A stretch of DNA of 64,000 bases, from positions 124,001-188,000 of the forward strand of contig QCBV01000003.1 in NCBI GenBank assembly GCA_003279015.1. Reading direction: 5' to 3'. Numbering within the stretch: the first letter of the stretch is position 1; every line of letters begins with the position of its first letter. Of the stretch, positions 1 through 6,083 are shown one piece after another. The DNA is from Prochlorococcus sp. AG-347-J19 (GTDB lineage Bacteria; Cyanobacteriota; Cyanobacteriia; PCC-6307; Cyanobiaceae). The notes beneath the pieces were generated by a model. That model did no database searches. It was not told the origin of the DNA and was given only the letters and a program-made list of their open reading frames with translations. Both the position numbers and the translations under genes were made by a program.

Positions 1-1
1 C

Positions 2-190
2 CGATTCGAATTTTTAAGCGACAATATAGTAATGTGCATATTTACACTAGGTTCAAAATTTACTTATAAAGGGACACCTAATGATGACTTACCAACAGTT
101 ACGTCAATTTTTAAAAAAGTAAATAATGTTTGGAAAATTCACTGGATGCAAAGATCTACAGGAAATTCTGATTTATCTTTATGGGATTAG
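2..190 (+). CDS. NTF2-like/SnoaL-fold protein, C-terminal fragment
   Basis: The reading frame is open from base 2 to the TAG at 188-190, giving 62 residues; the start lies outside the window. The end (..VNNVWKIHWMQRSTGNSD..) resembles the last strands of NTF2-like (DUF4440/SnoaL) proteins, where a W-K-I-x-W/H-x-Q strand is typical. Family membership is inferred from a short fragment and no function is proposed. The next small ORF starts inside its last codons. Confidence 0.5.
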   Translation, partial: RFEFLSDNIVMCIFTLGSKFTYKGTPNDDLPTVTSIFKKVNNVWKIHWMQRSTGNSDLSLWD

Positions 191-270
191 CAAAGTTAAT
201 AGCCCTTTTAATGGTGCTACTACTTGTAGGTAGTTCTTTTGTTGGTTTAATTTATTATTTTATAAAATAA
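181..270 (+). CDS. Predicted 29-residue single-span membrane peptide
   Basis: ATG to TAA, 29 codons. The ATG overlaps the end of the preceding gene in another frame. Residues 2-27 are almost all hydrophobic (..LIALLMVLLLVGSSFVGLIYYF..), ending in a lysine, so it would be one membrane helix with almost no soluble part. Such mini-proteins are common in Prochlorococcus, often bound to photosynthetic complexes, but this one matches no PetN, PetG or Psb/Psa peptide I recognise. Confidence 0.4.
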   Translation: MGLAKLIALLMVLLLVGSSFVGLIYYFIK

Positions 271-349
271 ATACATCAAATAAAGAATACATAGTAACTA
301 TTCCTTTTTTAGATAACCATTTCTCCTTTTTTGCTAAGTAATTTGATTT

Positions 350-424
350 TCATGTAAAAATAAAAACTTTAGACAGACTAACGCCAATATCTAAAGCTAA
401 TAAAGCAATTAGTAACTTACTCAT
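350..424 (-). CDS. Possible 24-residue peptide
   Basis: Minus-strand ATG at 424 to TGA at 350-352. It starts with a hydrophobic stretch (MSKLLIALLALDIGVSLSKV). The start codon overlaps the stop of the 18-codon ORF before it (ATGA), an arrangement also seen in clear operons of this window. There is no family match; the call rests on coupling and hydrophobicity only. Confidence 0.25.
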   Translation of the reverse strand: MSKLLIALLALDIGVSLSKVFIFT

Positions 425-477
425 TTTTTAGAACTCTCAACTATTTTTTTGTAAAGTTCTTCTGAAATAGGTTTCAT
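421..477 (-). CDS. Possible 18-residue peptide
   Basis: Minus-strand ATG at 477 to TGA at 421-423, sequence MKPISEELYKKIVESSKK, with AAAAGG a few bases before the ATG. It is charged and probably helical, and overlaps the next ORF by ATGA. It may be a real micro-ORF or a leader for 350-424. It is very short, so confidence is low. Confidence 0.22.
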   Translation of the reverse strand: MKPISEELYKKIVESSKK

Positions 478-668
478 AACCTTTTAAAATCTAATTACAA
501 ATTAGTTATTTTAAAATTAATTTCTCGTTACTAAATATACGAATATATGAATTTTTAAATAGGCAAAAAATATCTTCACAATAAGTTTTTCTTATAACGT
601 ATTAATAAATACTTAATCCAAAAACCTCTATAAATGTCAAAACTTTTTTAAAAAAGAAATAAGAAATA

Positions 669-770
669 TTATTTCAAGTAAATAGATCCTCTATAAGTAA
701 GCTTTATCAACTTTTCTTCTTGTTTTCTACAATATACGAATGACTTTCCATTAAAATACATGTTTACCAT
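669..770 (-). CDS. 33-residue peptide behind a pseudoknot leader
   Basis: Minus-strand ATG at 770 to TAA at 669-671. A clear ribosome site (AGGAG, plus-strand 778-782) sits 7 nt before the ATG. The peptide is soluble-looking, with a basic middle and the C-terminal motif IKLTYRGSIY, reminiscent of the LTYRG core of DUF4278. The upstream RNA at 788-853 fits the downstream-peptide/glutamine-II riboswitch class, which precedes short peptide genes in marine picocyanobacteria. Function is unknown; the context suggests control by glutamine. Confidence 0.55.
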   Translation of the reverse strand: MVNMYFNGKSFVYCRKQEEKLIKLTYRGSIYLK

Positions 771-787
771 GTTGCAGCTCCTAAACT

Positions 788-853
788 TGCTCAAGTCCCC
801 GTCCTATGGCTTGAGTCGTACTGCGGTCTATCAAATGGTAGATCGGACGATTT
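788..853 (-). ncRNA. Putative downstream-peptide (glutamine-II) riboswitch
   Basis: On the minus strand, CGTCC (849-845) pairs with GGACG (804-800), and CTCAAG (815-810) pairs with CTTGAG (795-790), in the interleaved order of an H-type pseudoknot. An imperfect hairpin lies at about 844-825. The opening ATCGTCC, the internal GAC-x-GCAGTA block and the closing AGGACG resemble what I remember of the glnA/downstream-peptide consensus (AUCGUUC, GACGGAAGUA, AGGAACG). The last pairing strand ends about 8 nt before the AGGAG site of the 33-codon gene, so folding could block translation. A covariance-model search would settle it. Confidence 0.55.
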
Positions 854-906
854 TGTAGTATTCACTACAATCTATTTATAAAGTATTTATACTTAGATGT
901 CAACAA

Positions 907-1053
907 TTAATAGAAACTATACTTCAATTTAAAATTAGATTCTGCTCTCAGAAACTCCCTAAAAAGAATATAAAACATATAACTACGAGTAACTCCCATA
1001 AAAACTGAAACAAATGCCAGAACCACACAAATAGGGCAATGCGGGAATCCCAT
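907..1053 (-). CDS. Hypothetical 48-residue hydrophobic protein
   Basis: Minus-strand ATG at 1053 to TAA at 907-909. The ATG overlaps the stop of the upstream ORF (TAATG), suggesting translational coupling. Residues 8-32 are hydrophobic with two cysteines near the N terminus (MGFPHCPICVV) and a following basic, soluble tail. There is no family match. A 69-codon ORF on the opposite strand at 1039-1248 competes; I prefer this pair because of the coupling. Confidence 0.35.
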   Translation of the reverse strand: MGFPHCPICVVLAFVSVFMGVTRSYMFYILFREFLRAESNFKLKYSFY

Positions 1054-1226
1054 TATTTATTTTCCAAAATAAATTTCAATTCAGCCTCTGCATTAAGAAT
1101 ATCGATTCTTCTCTTAAGTAATTTAAAAAATTTAATTATTTTTTTCAAAATTAAACCTTCTTTAGGCATCATTAATAATATTATTCTAAGAATGAATATA
1201 TCAATGAGCAAAAATACTGAATCCAT
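1053..1226 (-). CDS. Hypothetical 57-residue membrane-anchored protein
   Basis: Minus-strand ATG at 1226 to TAA at 1053-1055. A hydrophobic N-terminal helix (residues 4-20, ..FLLIDIFILRIILLMM) is followed by a basic stretch (..KKIIKFFKLLKRR..) and a charged C-terminal helix. It forms a TAATG-coupled pair with 907-1053. No family is recognised. Confidence 0.35.
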   Translation of the reverse strand: MDSVFLLIDIFILRIILLMMPKEGLILKKIIKFFKLLKRRIDILNAEAELKFILENK

Positions 1227-1564
1227 TGATATAACAATAGTTTTGTAGCAAAATTATACAATTAACAACACCAACATATTCTCATATAATCTTAATCAAT
1301 AAAGGCTAATTCAGAATCAAATATAATAACTGGTGACTTATTTACCTTGCAGTTCTATTTTTCTTTTGCTAGAAAATTGAGCGGGTAAAGTCCATTACTC
1401 CAGGAGGATTTAGTCCGCTGCCAAAATCCTGAGAGTGCAAATTTCTGAGTTAATAATATGCAACTATGCTTTGTAAGGGAAATATCTTGATTGCTTAATA
1501 AATTTATTTTGTATATTGCTATTACAAAAACTATTAGTTTATTTAAATTAGTTGCTAAATACTC
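1227..1564. other. Intergenic 338 bp with a pseudoknot-capable segment
   Basis: No convincing gene. On the plus strand AGCGG (1380-1384) can pair with CCGCT (1415-1419), and AGGATTT (1405-1411) with AAATCCT (1424-1430), interleaved as an H-type pseudoknot; GTAA/TTAC (1385-1388, 1395-1398) can form a small inner stem. A 10-codon ORF follows at 1458-1490. It could be a second small riboswitch-like RNA, but I recognise no named class. Confidence 0.3.
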
Positions 1565-1684
1565 ATGGAGAAAGCTTTAGTAAATTTCTTTTACTTGTTA
1601 TTAATAAGATCAGCCGAATCTCATTATGGAGAATCATTTGTGTCTGTAAAAGTTCCATCTAATTCAATCAAAAGTTTTTCTTGA
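1565..1684 (+). CDS. Small protein of the SAES-YG paralogue family (39 aa)
   Basis: ATG to TGA, 39 codons. It begins MEKALVNFFYLLLIRSAES and continues HYGES. A 35-codon paralogue lies at 12,636-12,743 (MEKSFLNFIYWILVKSAES, then YYGDS), about 11 kb away. Conservation of the N-terminal hydrophobic helix and the SAES-x-YG-[ED]-S turn, with divergent tails, argues that both are translated. The likely structure is an N-terminal membrane helix with a short polar tail. Function unknown. Confidence 0.55.
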   Translation: MEKALVNFFYLLLIRSAESHYGESFVSVKVPSNSIKSFS

Positions 1685-1830
1685 TTTTAGAAAGTTTTTA
1701 ATAGTTAAATTAATAGCTTTCTGAAAAATTGAATAACTAATTTGAGTTAAGTTGGTTAATTATCTCTATTGCAAATAAAGATAAGGTTGTTAATCTTGCA
1801 CTTAAAGAAGAAACTTAATTCCTTAAACTC

Positions 1831-2040
1831 ATGAAATTTGATCATCTAAATTTCAATGAAGATGATGGCCTCTTGTCAATAGAAGATTTAAGGGCTTTAC
1901 GTCTTCGAAAAAAGAAAATTGAAAGTGATAAGAAAGCCAGAAAGTATATCCTGGATATAAATCAAAGATATAGAAAAATGAGTACTCGCAAAAGTAATAA
2001 CTTTTTAAGGAATATGAACCCTTTTAAAAAGGCCGCATAA
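1831..2040 (+). CDS. Hypothetical basic 69-residue protein
   Basis: ATG to TAA. An acidic start (MKFDHLNFNEDDGLLSIEDL) is followed by a strongly basic helical region rich in K and R (residues 23-55) and no membrane segment. The composition suggests nucleic-acid binding or a partner-binding helix, which is inference only. A terminator-like hairpin follows at 2127-2154. Confidence 0.5.
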   Translation: MKFDHLNFNEDDGLLSIEDLRALRLRKKKIESDKKARKYILDINQRYRKMSTRKSNNFLRNMNPFKKAA

Positions 2041-2126
2041 ATTGTTAATCTCGATTTTGTTAATTTGTTTAACTTGGCAACTTTCAGAGTAAGATTTTAA
2101 TGGTGTTTCTTTGGAAGAGTTTCACC

Positions 2127-2154
2127 AAGAGGGGTCAATTTTTGGCCCCTTCTT
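2127..2154 (+). terminator. Terminator-like hairpin
   Basis: GGGG and CCCC arms (AAGAGGGG .. CCCCTTCTT) enclose a T-rich loop, about 90 bases after the stop of 1831-2040. The T tract is short, so it may be a weak terminator or a transcript-end stabiliser. Confidence 0.4.
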
Positions 2155-2260
2155 TGCGGAGATATTTTTTAATTGAAACTCGTTATAAAATAAAAGTAAC
2201 ACTTTCCTAGAAGACGAAAGTGACGTAAATCTTTTGTTTAAAGTTTTTTATTACCACTTA

Positions 2261-2368
2261 ATGAAAACTTTATTTCTTCAACTAAATACTCTTAATAAAA
2301 AAAACAAAAGTTTTAGCTTATGGATTATTTCCCATAATTTATTGAATTTTTTCATTTACTATTTTTAA
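2261..2368 (+). CDS. Hypothetical 35-residue peptide
   Basis: ATG to TAA. The stop overlaps the start of the next gene (TAATG at 2366-2370). The sequence has a polar N-terminal half and an aromatic, hydrophobic C-terminal half (..LLNFFIYYF). Support comes from the coupling to the better-supported 67-residue gene; it may act as a translated leader. Confidence 0.35.
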   Translation: MKTLFLQLNTLNKKNKSFSLWIISHNLLNFFIYYF

Positions 2369-2571
2369 TGGCTTCTCCTACAAGTTGGGAATTCTACAAA
2401 GAAGTTGAAACTAAGATTTTATGGGTCAATATTTGTACCCACAATTTAGAAGGAGCAGCTATTTCAATCAATAAATGGTGGAAGACAAGATATCCAGAAT
2501 ACAAAATCAGAATAGTTTCTAAAAAAGAATTTGAAGTTGTAAAAATGCAAGCTGAGAAAAAGGAGCAATAA
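2368..2571 (+). CDS. Hypothetical 67-residue protein, WEFYKEVETKIL type
   Basis: ATG to TAA. Small, soluble and tryptophan-rich, with the N-terminal block SWEFYKEVETKILWVNI and a central NKWWKTRYPEYKIRIVSKKEF; coding character is good. I believe similar short proteins occur in other Prochlorococcus genomes, but I assign no function. It is coupled to the ORF before it by TAATG. Confidence 0.6.
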   Translation: MASPTSWEFYKEVETKILWVNICTHNLEGAAISINKWWKTRYPEYKIRIVSKKEFEVVKMQAEKKEQ

Positions 2572-2647
2572 AATTATTCTTTGGTAAATATTGATGCTGA
2601 ATATTTAATTTTTGCAGCTATTATAAAATCATTAAATTAATAAAAAA

Positions 2648-2803
2648 ATGAACTCTGCATTTGCAAAAGTCTCAAATTTGAAAGTTAACAGAACTTCTAA
2701 AATGGCTATTACTCTCGCATCATCAACTTTCTTTTTGTATGCATTGGGTCAAGCACCAATTTTTAAAAATATACTTGCAGGTGCCTTCTCTTGCTCTGGC
2801 TAA
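2648..2803 (+). CDS. Hypothetical 51-residue protein with one hydrophobic segment
   Basis: ATG to TAA. A polar start is followed by a hydrophobic stretch (residues 19-36, MAITLASSTFFLYALGQA) and a small Gly/Ala/Ser-rich end containing a cysteine. It could be a single-span or exported peptide. A strong terminator follows 70 bases downstream, consistent with its being the last gene of a short transcript. Confidence 0.45.
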   Translation: MNSAFAKVSNLKVNRTSKMAITLASSTFFLYALGQAPIFKNILAGAFSCSG

Positions 2804-2872
2804 ATAAAATACCTTTTTTTAAGAGAGACTAAAAAGCTAAAATAGACAGTGATTTACAGTCGATCTAAACTT

Positions 2873-2895
2873 AGAGGGATAAACCCCTCTTTTTT
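2873..2895 (+). terminator. Rho-independent terminator, repeat copy 1
   Basis: AGAGGG, loop ATAAAC, CCCTCT, then a run of T: a textbook intrinsic terminator. The 20 bases before it (TTTACAGTCGATCTAAAC) are nearly repeated before another terminator at 14,281-14,306, so hairpin and lead-in form a shared element. Confidence 0.75.
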
Positions 2896-2955
2896 AATGT
2901 TTAATAGATTTATTGCTGAAAAGATAATGACTCTTCTTATTTCTCTTTTCAGCTT

Positions 2956-3072
2956 ATGAATATTTCCCCGCACCTATTAATTGATGCTGTGATATTAAGC
3001 GCTGCCCTTACGATAACTTTGGTATTAAGAGCAAAAGGTAATGCTGCCAGAAAAGAAAAAGAAAATAAATGA
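2956..3072 (+). CDS. Small membrane protein of the 2956-3432 cluster (38 aa)
   Basis: ATG to TGA. Hydrophobic residues 6-25 (..LLIDAVILSAALTITLVL) are followed by a highly charged C-terminal tail (RAKGNAARKEKENK). The stop overlaps the next ATG (ATGA at 3069-3072). It is the first of three coupled single-span peptides, probably one operon. No family recognised. Confidence 0.55.
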   Translation: MNISPHLLIDAVILSAALTITLVLRAKGNAARKEKENK

Positions 3073-3209
3073 TTAATAAAGCAGAAGAAAAAGAATTTAA
3101 AAAACCTAAATTACATAGATTTTGGAACTTTCTTATTTATGGAAGTTCCATTGCTATTGGAGTTTTCTTAGTTTATTTATATTCTGCTTATGTCTTTATA
3201 AATAAATGA
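3069..3209 (+). CDS. Small membrane protein of the 2956-3432 cluster (46 aa)
   Basis: ATG to TGA, overlapping both neighbours by ATGA. A charged N-terminal third (MINKAEEKEFKKPKLHRF) is followed by one membrane helix (residues 19-41, ..FLIYGSSIAIGVFLVYLY..). The basic flank suggests a cytoplasmic N terminus. It may assemble with the adjacent single-span peptides; function unknown. Confidence 0.55.
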   Translation: MINKAEEKEFKKPKLHRFWNFLIYGSSIAIGVFLVYLYSAYVFINK

Positions 3210-3301
3210 CGCACATGTACGGCATAGCGATTACTTATGGGGTTGTGAGTCTTTTATTGCTTGGTGGGTTTGCATACTTTACTTTTAAAATTAAACGCTA
3301 A
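3206..3301 (+). CDS. Small membrane protein of the 2956-3432 cluster (31 aa)
   Basis: ATG to TAA, overlapping the previous stop by ATGA. It is nearly all one helix (..ITYGVVSLLLLGGFAYFTF) ending in KIKR. Three consecutive coupled one-helix peptides are unlikely to arise by chance, which supports all three. The size resembles photosystem or cytochrome b6f subunits, but no motif of those families is present. Confidence 0.5.
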   Translation: MTHMYGIAITYGVVSLLLLGGFAYFTFKIKR

Positions 3302-3318
3302 TTTTTATATCATCTGCA

Positions 3319-3432
3319 ATGAAAGATTTCTTAGATAAATTTTTTGATTTATGTAGAGAATATCAAAAAGAAATTCCACCTCAGAAGATGGCTATTATTT
3401 TAAGAGAATATGCAGATAAATTAGATGAATGA
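3319..3432 (+). CDS. Hypothetical 37-residue helical protein
   Basis: ATG to TGA, 17 bases after the three membrane peptides. It is soluble and amphipathic, with the blocks DKFFDLCREYQKEIPPQK and LREYADKLDE, one cysteine and a P-P turn between two helices. It probably belongs to the same transcript; no function assigned. Confidence 0.5.
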   Translation: MKDFLDKFFDLCREYQKEIPPQKMAIILREYADKLDE

Positions 3433-3574
3433 TAGCTACTGGCGAACGTGAGAAGGTATTTAGAGAATATAATTTCTAAGCAAAAATTTATACAAATTTT
3501 TTTAAATTTGGAATAATTTTTTTGAAGATATTTTCCTTGAATTATTTATAATTTGAGATTTTTTTGATCCTTAA

Positions 3575-3653
3575 TCCGTACAATTTTGTTCCTCTAACCG
3601 CACACATAAAACTTGAAATCTACCATTTAAATGAATTAGAACATAGGTGTAGT
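3575..3653 (+). repeat. 79-bp upstream element, copy A
   Basis: Aligns without gaps to 15,761-15,839. Shared blocks are TCCGTAC, TGTTCCTC, AACCGCACACAT near the left end and TTAGAACA..AG..GTAGT at the right end; by eye about two thirds of positions agree. It ends about 15 bases before the ATG at 3669. The conserved blocks do not keep a common reading frame, so a promoter/5' UTR or small RNA is more likely than coding sequence. Confidence 0.55.
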
Positions 3654-3668
3654 CAAAGGGTAAGTCTT

Positions 3669-3821
3669 ATGGCACTAAATGACACATTTACTATCCAAGA
3701 AATTAATTTGGATCAAAAAGACCTTTCATATTCCAATAAGCTCAAAGAAATTGAAGCTTATTGGAATAAAGAATGTGCTGAACATCCGAGTAACAACCAT
3801 TGCAAGATTTTTTGTGATTAA
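3669..3821 (+). CDS. Small cysteine-motif protein, NKEC family (50 aa)
   Basis: ATG at 3669 to TAA. The frame is open back to a TTG at 3564, but that extension coincides with the non-coding 79-bp element, so the internal ATG (preceded by AAAGGG) is chosen. The C terminus has the pattern NKEC-x3-P-x4-C-x3-C, shared with the neighbouring gene at 4024-4170. The three cysteines could bind metal or form disulfides. Function unknown. Confidence 0.6.
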   Translation: MALNDTFTIQEINLDQKDLSYSNKLKEIEAYWNKECAEHPSNNHCKIFCD

Positions 3822-3906
3822 AACTTTAATTTTTAGGTATTCTTACGCTTGATTTTTACATAATACCCGTACTATAGAATAATCAGATAGAAAGGAGGCT
3901 AAGCAA

Positions 3907-4008
3907 ATGACTAATTTAGGTATAGAAATTTTATTTTGGACAATTTTAATTTCATATCTGGGATTAAGGTTTTCTCAAACTTGGAATGGATTCAAAAAAC
4001 AGTATTAA
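3907..4008 (+). CDS. Hypothetical 33-residue membrane peptide
   Basis: ATG to TAA, preceded by an unusually strong ribosome site (AAAGGAGG, 3892-3899). Residues 5-21 form a hydrophobic helix (..IEILFWTILISYLGL), followed by a polar tail ending KKQY. A -10-like TATAGAAT lies about 30 bases upstream. It is followed 15 bases later by the NKEC-family gene, so the two are probably co-transcribed. Confidence 0.5.
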   Translation: MTNLGIEILFWTILISYLGLRFSQTWNGFKKQY

Positions 4009-4023
4009 TTAGGAGAATAGAAA

Positions 4024-4170
4024 ATGAAACTACAAACTCAGTTCACGGTTCCAAAAAAAGAATTAAAAGATCTTGATTATGTTAAGAAAGTAGATTTCTT
4101 AGAAGAAACTTTAAATAAAGAATGTATGGATTATCCAAATCAAGAAGATTGCTTGGTTTGTTGCAATTAG
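4024..4170 (+). CDS. Small cysteine-motif protein, NKEC family (48 aa)
   Basis: ATG to TAG, with AGGAG about 10 bases upstream. The C-terminal 18 residues (NKECMDYPNQEDCLVCCN) align without gaps to the end of the protein at 3669-3821, keeping NKEC, the proline and two cysteines. Together the pair defines a small paralogous family; a metal or redox role is only a guess. Confidence 0.6.
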   Translation: MKLQTQFTVPKKELKDLDYVKKVDFLEETLNKECMDYPNQEDCLVCCN

Positions 4171-4249
4171 AAATCAAAAAATAGCTGTTTTTTAAAAGTA
4201 AATAAATTTTTATTAGTATTTATAAATTTTCTAAAAGGGAGTTAGCACT

Positions 4250-4768
4250 ATGGAATTAAGATTCTTCCCAATAAATATTTTTAGAGAGACTCCAAAAGTC
4301 ACATTCTTTGATGCAGGCATAGATAGTTCTAATGGTTCTGATGTTGTGATTCATTCTGGGGAAGCTATATCTCCTCCAGATGATTTAAAAGATGAGCAAT
4401 ATTACGTTCACTATCATCAAATTGACCACAATTTAGTTATCACCGGAGAAAGGAAATTTGTTTTAATAAATCCTTCCTGGGATGAACCTCATCATGTGAT
4501 TTATTTAAATAGATCTATGGGAGCATTAGAAATTCCTAGAGGAACTTATCACAGATCAATCTCAGGGAAAGAAGGAAGTATTGTTTTAAACCAACCCAAA
4601 AGAGATGAATTTTTTGATCCTGCTAAAGAATTTATCCCTCAAAAATTAGACAAAATTAATTTAATTAAGGCAAGAAAAAGTCCGCCTGTTTATTGGATTT
4701 ACGAAAATAAAAAAATCAAAAGAATAAATTTTAATCCTCTAGAAAGAAAAGTTAAAACTCTTGTTTGA
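4250..4768 (+). CDS. Cupin-like protein (172 aa)
   Basis: ATG to TGA. The centre (HYHQIDHNLVITGERKFVLI, then ..EPHHVIYLNRSMGALEIPRGTYHRSISG) looks like a cupin barrel: paired histidines, a strand with the E-R-K-F-V-L-I pattern, then a P-R-G-T-x-H-R turn in the position of the second cupin motif. The histidines could hold a metal. It is next to a LOG-family gene, with only one base between stop and start. The enzyme activity cannot be told from the sequence. Confidence 0.55.
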   Translation: MELRFFPINIFRETPKVTFFDAGIDSSNGSDVVIHSGEAISPPDDLKDEQYYVHYHQIDHNLVITGERKFVLINPSWDEPHHVIYLNRSMGALEIPRGTYHRSISGKEGSIVLNQPKRDEFFDPAKEFIPQKLDKINLIKARKSPPVYWIYENKKIKRINFNPLERKVKTLV

Positions 4769-4769
4769 A

Positions 4770-5624
4770 ATGAAAAAACATTTATCCCCTAGTAATAATC
4801 TAAAAAACCTGAATTTAATTATTAATTCTGATACTTATAAATTGGCTCACAAAGATATTGGTTTACTTAGTCGAAATGAAATGCGTGGAGTCAGAATGCT
4901 TCTTGAAATTACTAAACCAGATTTAATCCTTGAAGAAAATAAAATTCTTTCAACCATAATTATTTTTGGAGGAGCAAGCATTACAGAAGAATCAAATACA
5001 AAAAAGAGAATTGAAAATATAGAAGAGTTAATTAAAAAAAATCATAAATCGATACTTTTAAAACGAAATATAAATAGATTAAAAAATTTACTTCTAATGA
5101 GTCATTACTATGAATCCGCAAGGGAGTTTTCTAAACTTGCTTCAATTAATAATCAAAATAAAAACTGTAATTCTCACGTGATTGTGACAGGGGGTGGGCC
5201 TGGAATTATGGAAGCTGCTAATAGAGGTGCATTTGAAGCAAATTGTAAATCTATAGGGTTAAATATCAGTCTTCCTAATGAGCAAATCCCCAACTCTTTT
5301 ATAACGCCAGGTCTTTGCTTTAAGTTTAATTATTTTGCATTAAGAAAGATCCATTTTGTCATGCGATCAGTCGCTGCTGTATTTTTCCCTGGAGGTTTTG
5401 GAACGCTAGATGAATTATTTGAACTATTGACACTTTGTCAAACAGGAATGAAAACTAAAATCCCAATCATACTTTTTGGTAGAGAGTACTGGAATAAGAT
5501 AATTAACTTTGATTATCTAGCTGATCTTGGATTGATTGAAGATAAACATTTAAATCTTTTCCAATATGCAGATACTGCATCAGAAGCATGGGAAATAATC
5601 AAATCATCAAAAATCTCAGCTTAA
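4770..5624 (+). CDS. LOG-family protein (TIGR00730-like Rossmann protein, 284 aa)
   Basis: The frame opens at TTG 4761, but the ATG at 4770, one base after the upstream stop, is preferred. It contains the family signatures GGGPGIMEAANRGAFE and PGGFGTLDELFE, the latter being the nucleotide-binding and catalytic PGGxGTxxE motif. LOG proteins cleave nucleoside 5'-monophosphates (cytokinin riboside phosphates in plants and some bacteria) to base and ribose phosphate; many were once called lysine decarboxylases. The family is secure, the physiological substrate is not. Confidence 0.82.
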   Translation: MKKHLSPSNNLKNLNLIINSDTYKLAHKDIGLLSRNEMRGVRMLLEITKPDLILEENKILSTIIIFGGASITEESNTKKRIENIEELIKKNHKSILLKRNINRLKNLLLMSHYYESAREFSKLASINNQNKNCNSHVIVTGGGPGIMEAANRGAFEANCKSIGLNISLPNEQIPNSFITPGLCFKFNYFALRKIHFVMRSVAAVFFPGGFGTLDELFELLTLCQTGMKTKIPIILFGREYWNKIINFDYLADLGLIEDKHLNLFQYADTASEAWEIIKSSKISA

Positions 5625-5652
5625 AAGTAAGCTAATTATTTTTAAATAACTT

Positions 5653-5970
5653 TTAATTACTTAATTTGTAGTTTGTTTTAACAGTTTTTATTATTGAATC
5701 TTGTGGTTCTTCACTTGGGAAACAATTAATAATCCTATATTTGCCTCCTTTTTTATCAGTCTCAACAACTGTAAATTCAACGTATTTACCAATTCCATCT
5801 CTTAAATCCTTGACTTCAGTATTTATTATTTCTTCTTTATCATTTTCAGTGATACGAGATTTACCTCCGCAACTTATTAAGGCGTTCCCCTCAGTGAGAA
5901 AAAAATCTTTGTCATTACTGCAAGAAGATAGGAAAGATAATGAGACTATTATTAGTATAAAATTTTTCAT
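5653..5970 (-). CDS. Putative lipoprotein (105 aa)
   Basis: Minus-strand ATG at 5970 to TAA. A short basic start and hydrophobic core end in the lipobox FLSSC (Cys17), so the mature protein would be lipid-anchored outside the cytoplasmic membrane. The rest is small and charged, with one cysteine pair candidate. It lies about 110 bases downstream of the Rieske gene on the same strand but is probably separate from the operon. Confidence 0.6.
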   Translation of the reverse strand: MKNFILIIVSLSFLSSCSNDKDFFLTEGNALISCGGKSRITENDKEEIINTEVKDLRDGIGKYVEFTVVETDKKGGKYRIINCFPSEEPQDSIIKTVKTNYKLSN

Positions 5971-6083
5971 AATTAACTATTTTACTTAACTACATTATCA
6001 ATGAAGCATATTAAATATAAAGTTAAATCCCTACCAAATTAAAAATTTAATTAATAATATCAGTGCACTAAATAGAAATTATG

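Noticed and set aside
1039-1248. A 69-codon plus-strand ORF (MRESHYLFSK..).
   Set aside because: It is antisense to two coupled minus-strand ORFs with a TAATG overlap that look more gene-like; it has only AT-rich, low-complexity content.
3564-3668. The TTG-initiated N-terminal extension of the NKEC-family gene.
   Set aside because: This part coincides with the 79-bp element, which is repeated in front of an unrelated gene and does not keep a reading frame; the ATG at 3669 is preferred.
5741-5989. An 82-codon plus-strand ORF opposite the lipoprotein gene.
   Set aside because: The minus-strand frame has a clear signal peptide and lipobox, so the plus-strand frame is a shadow.
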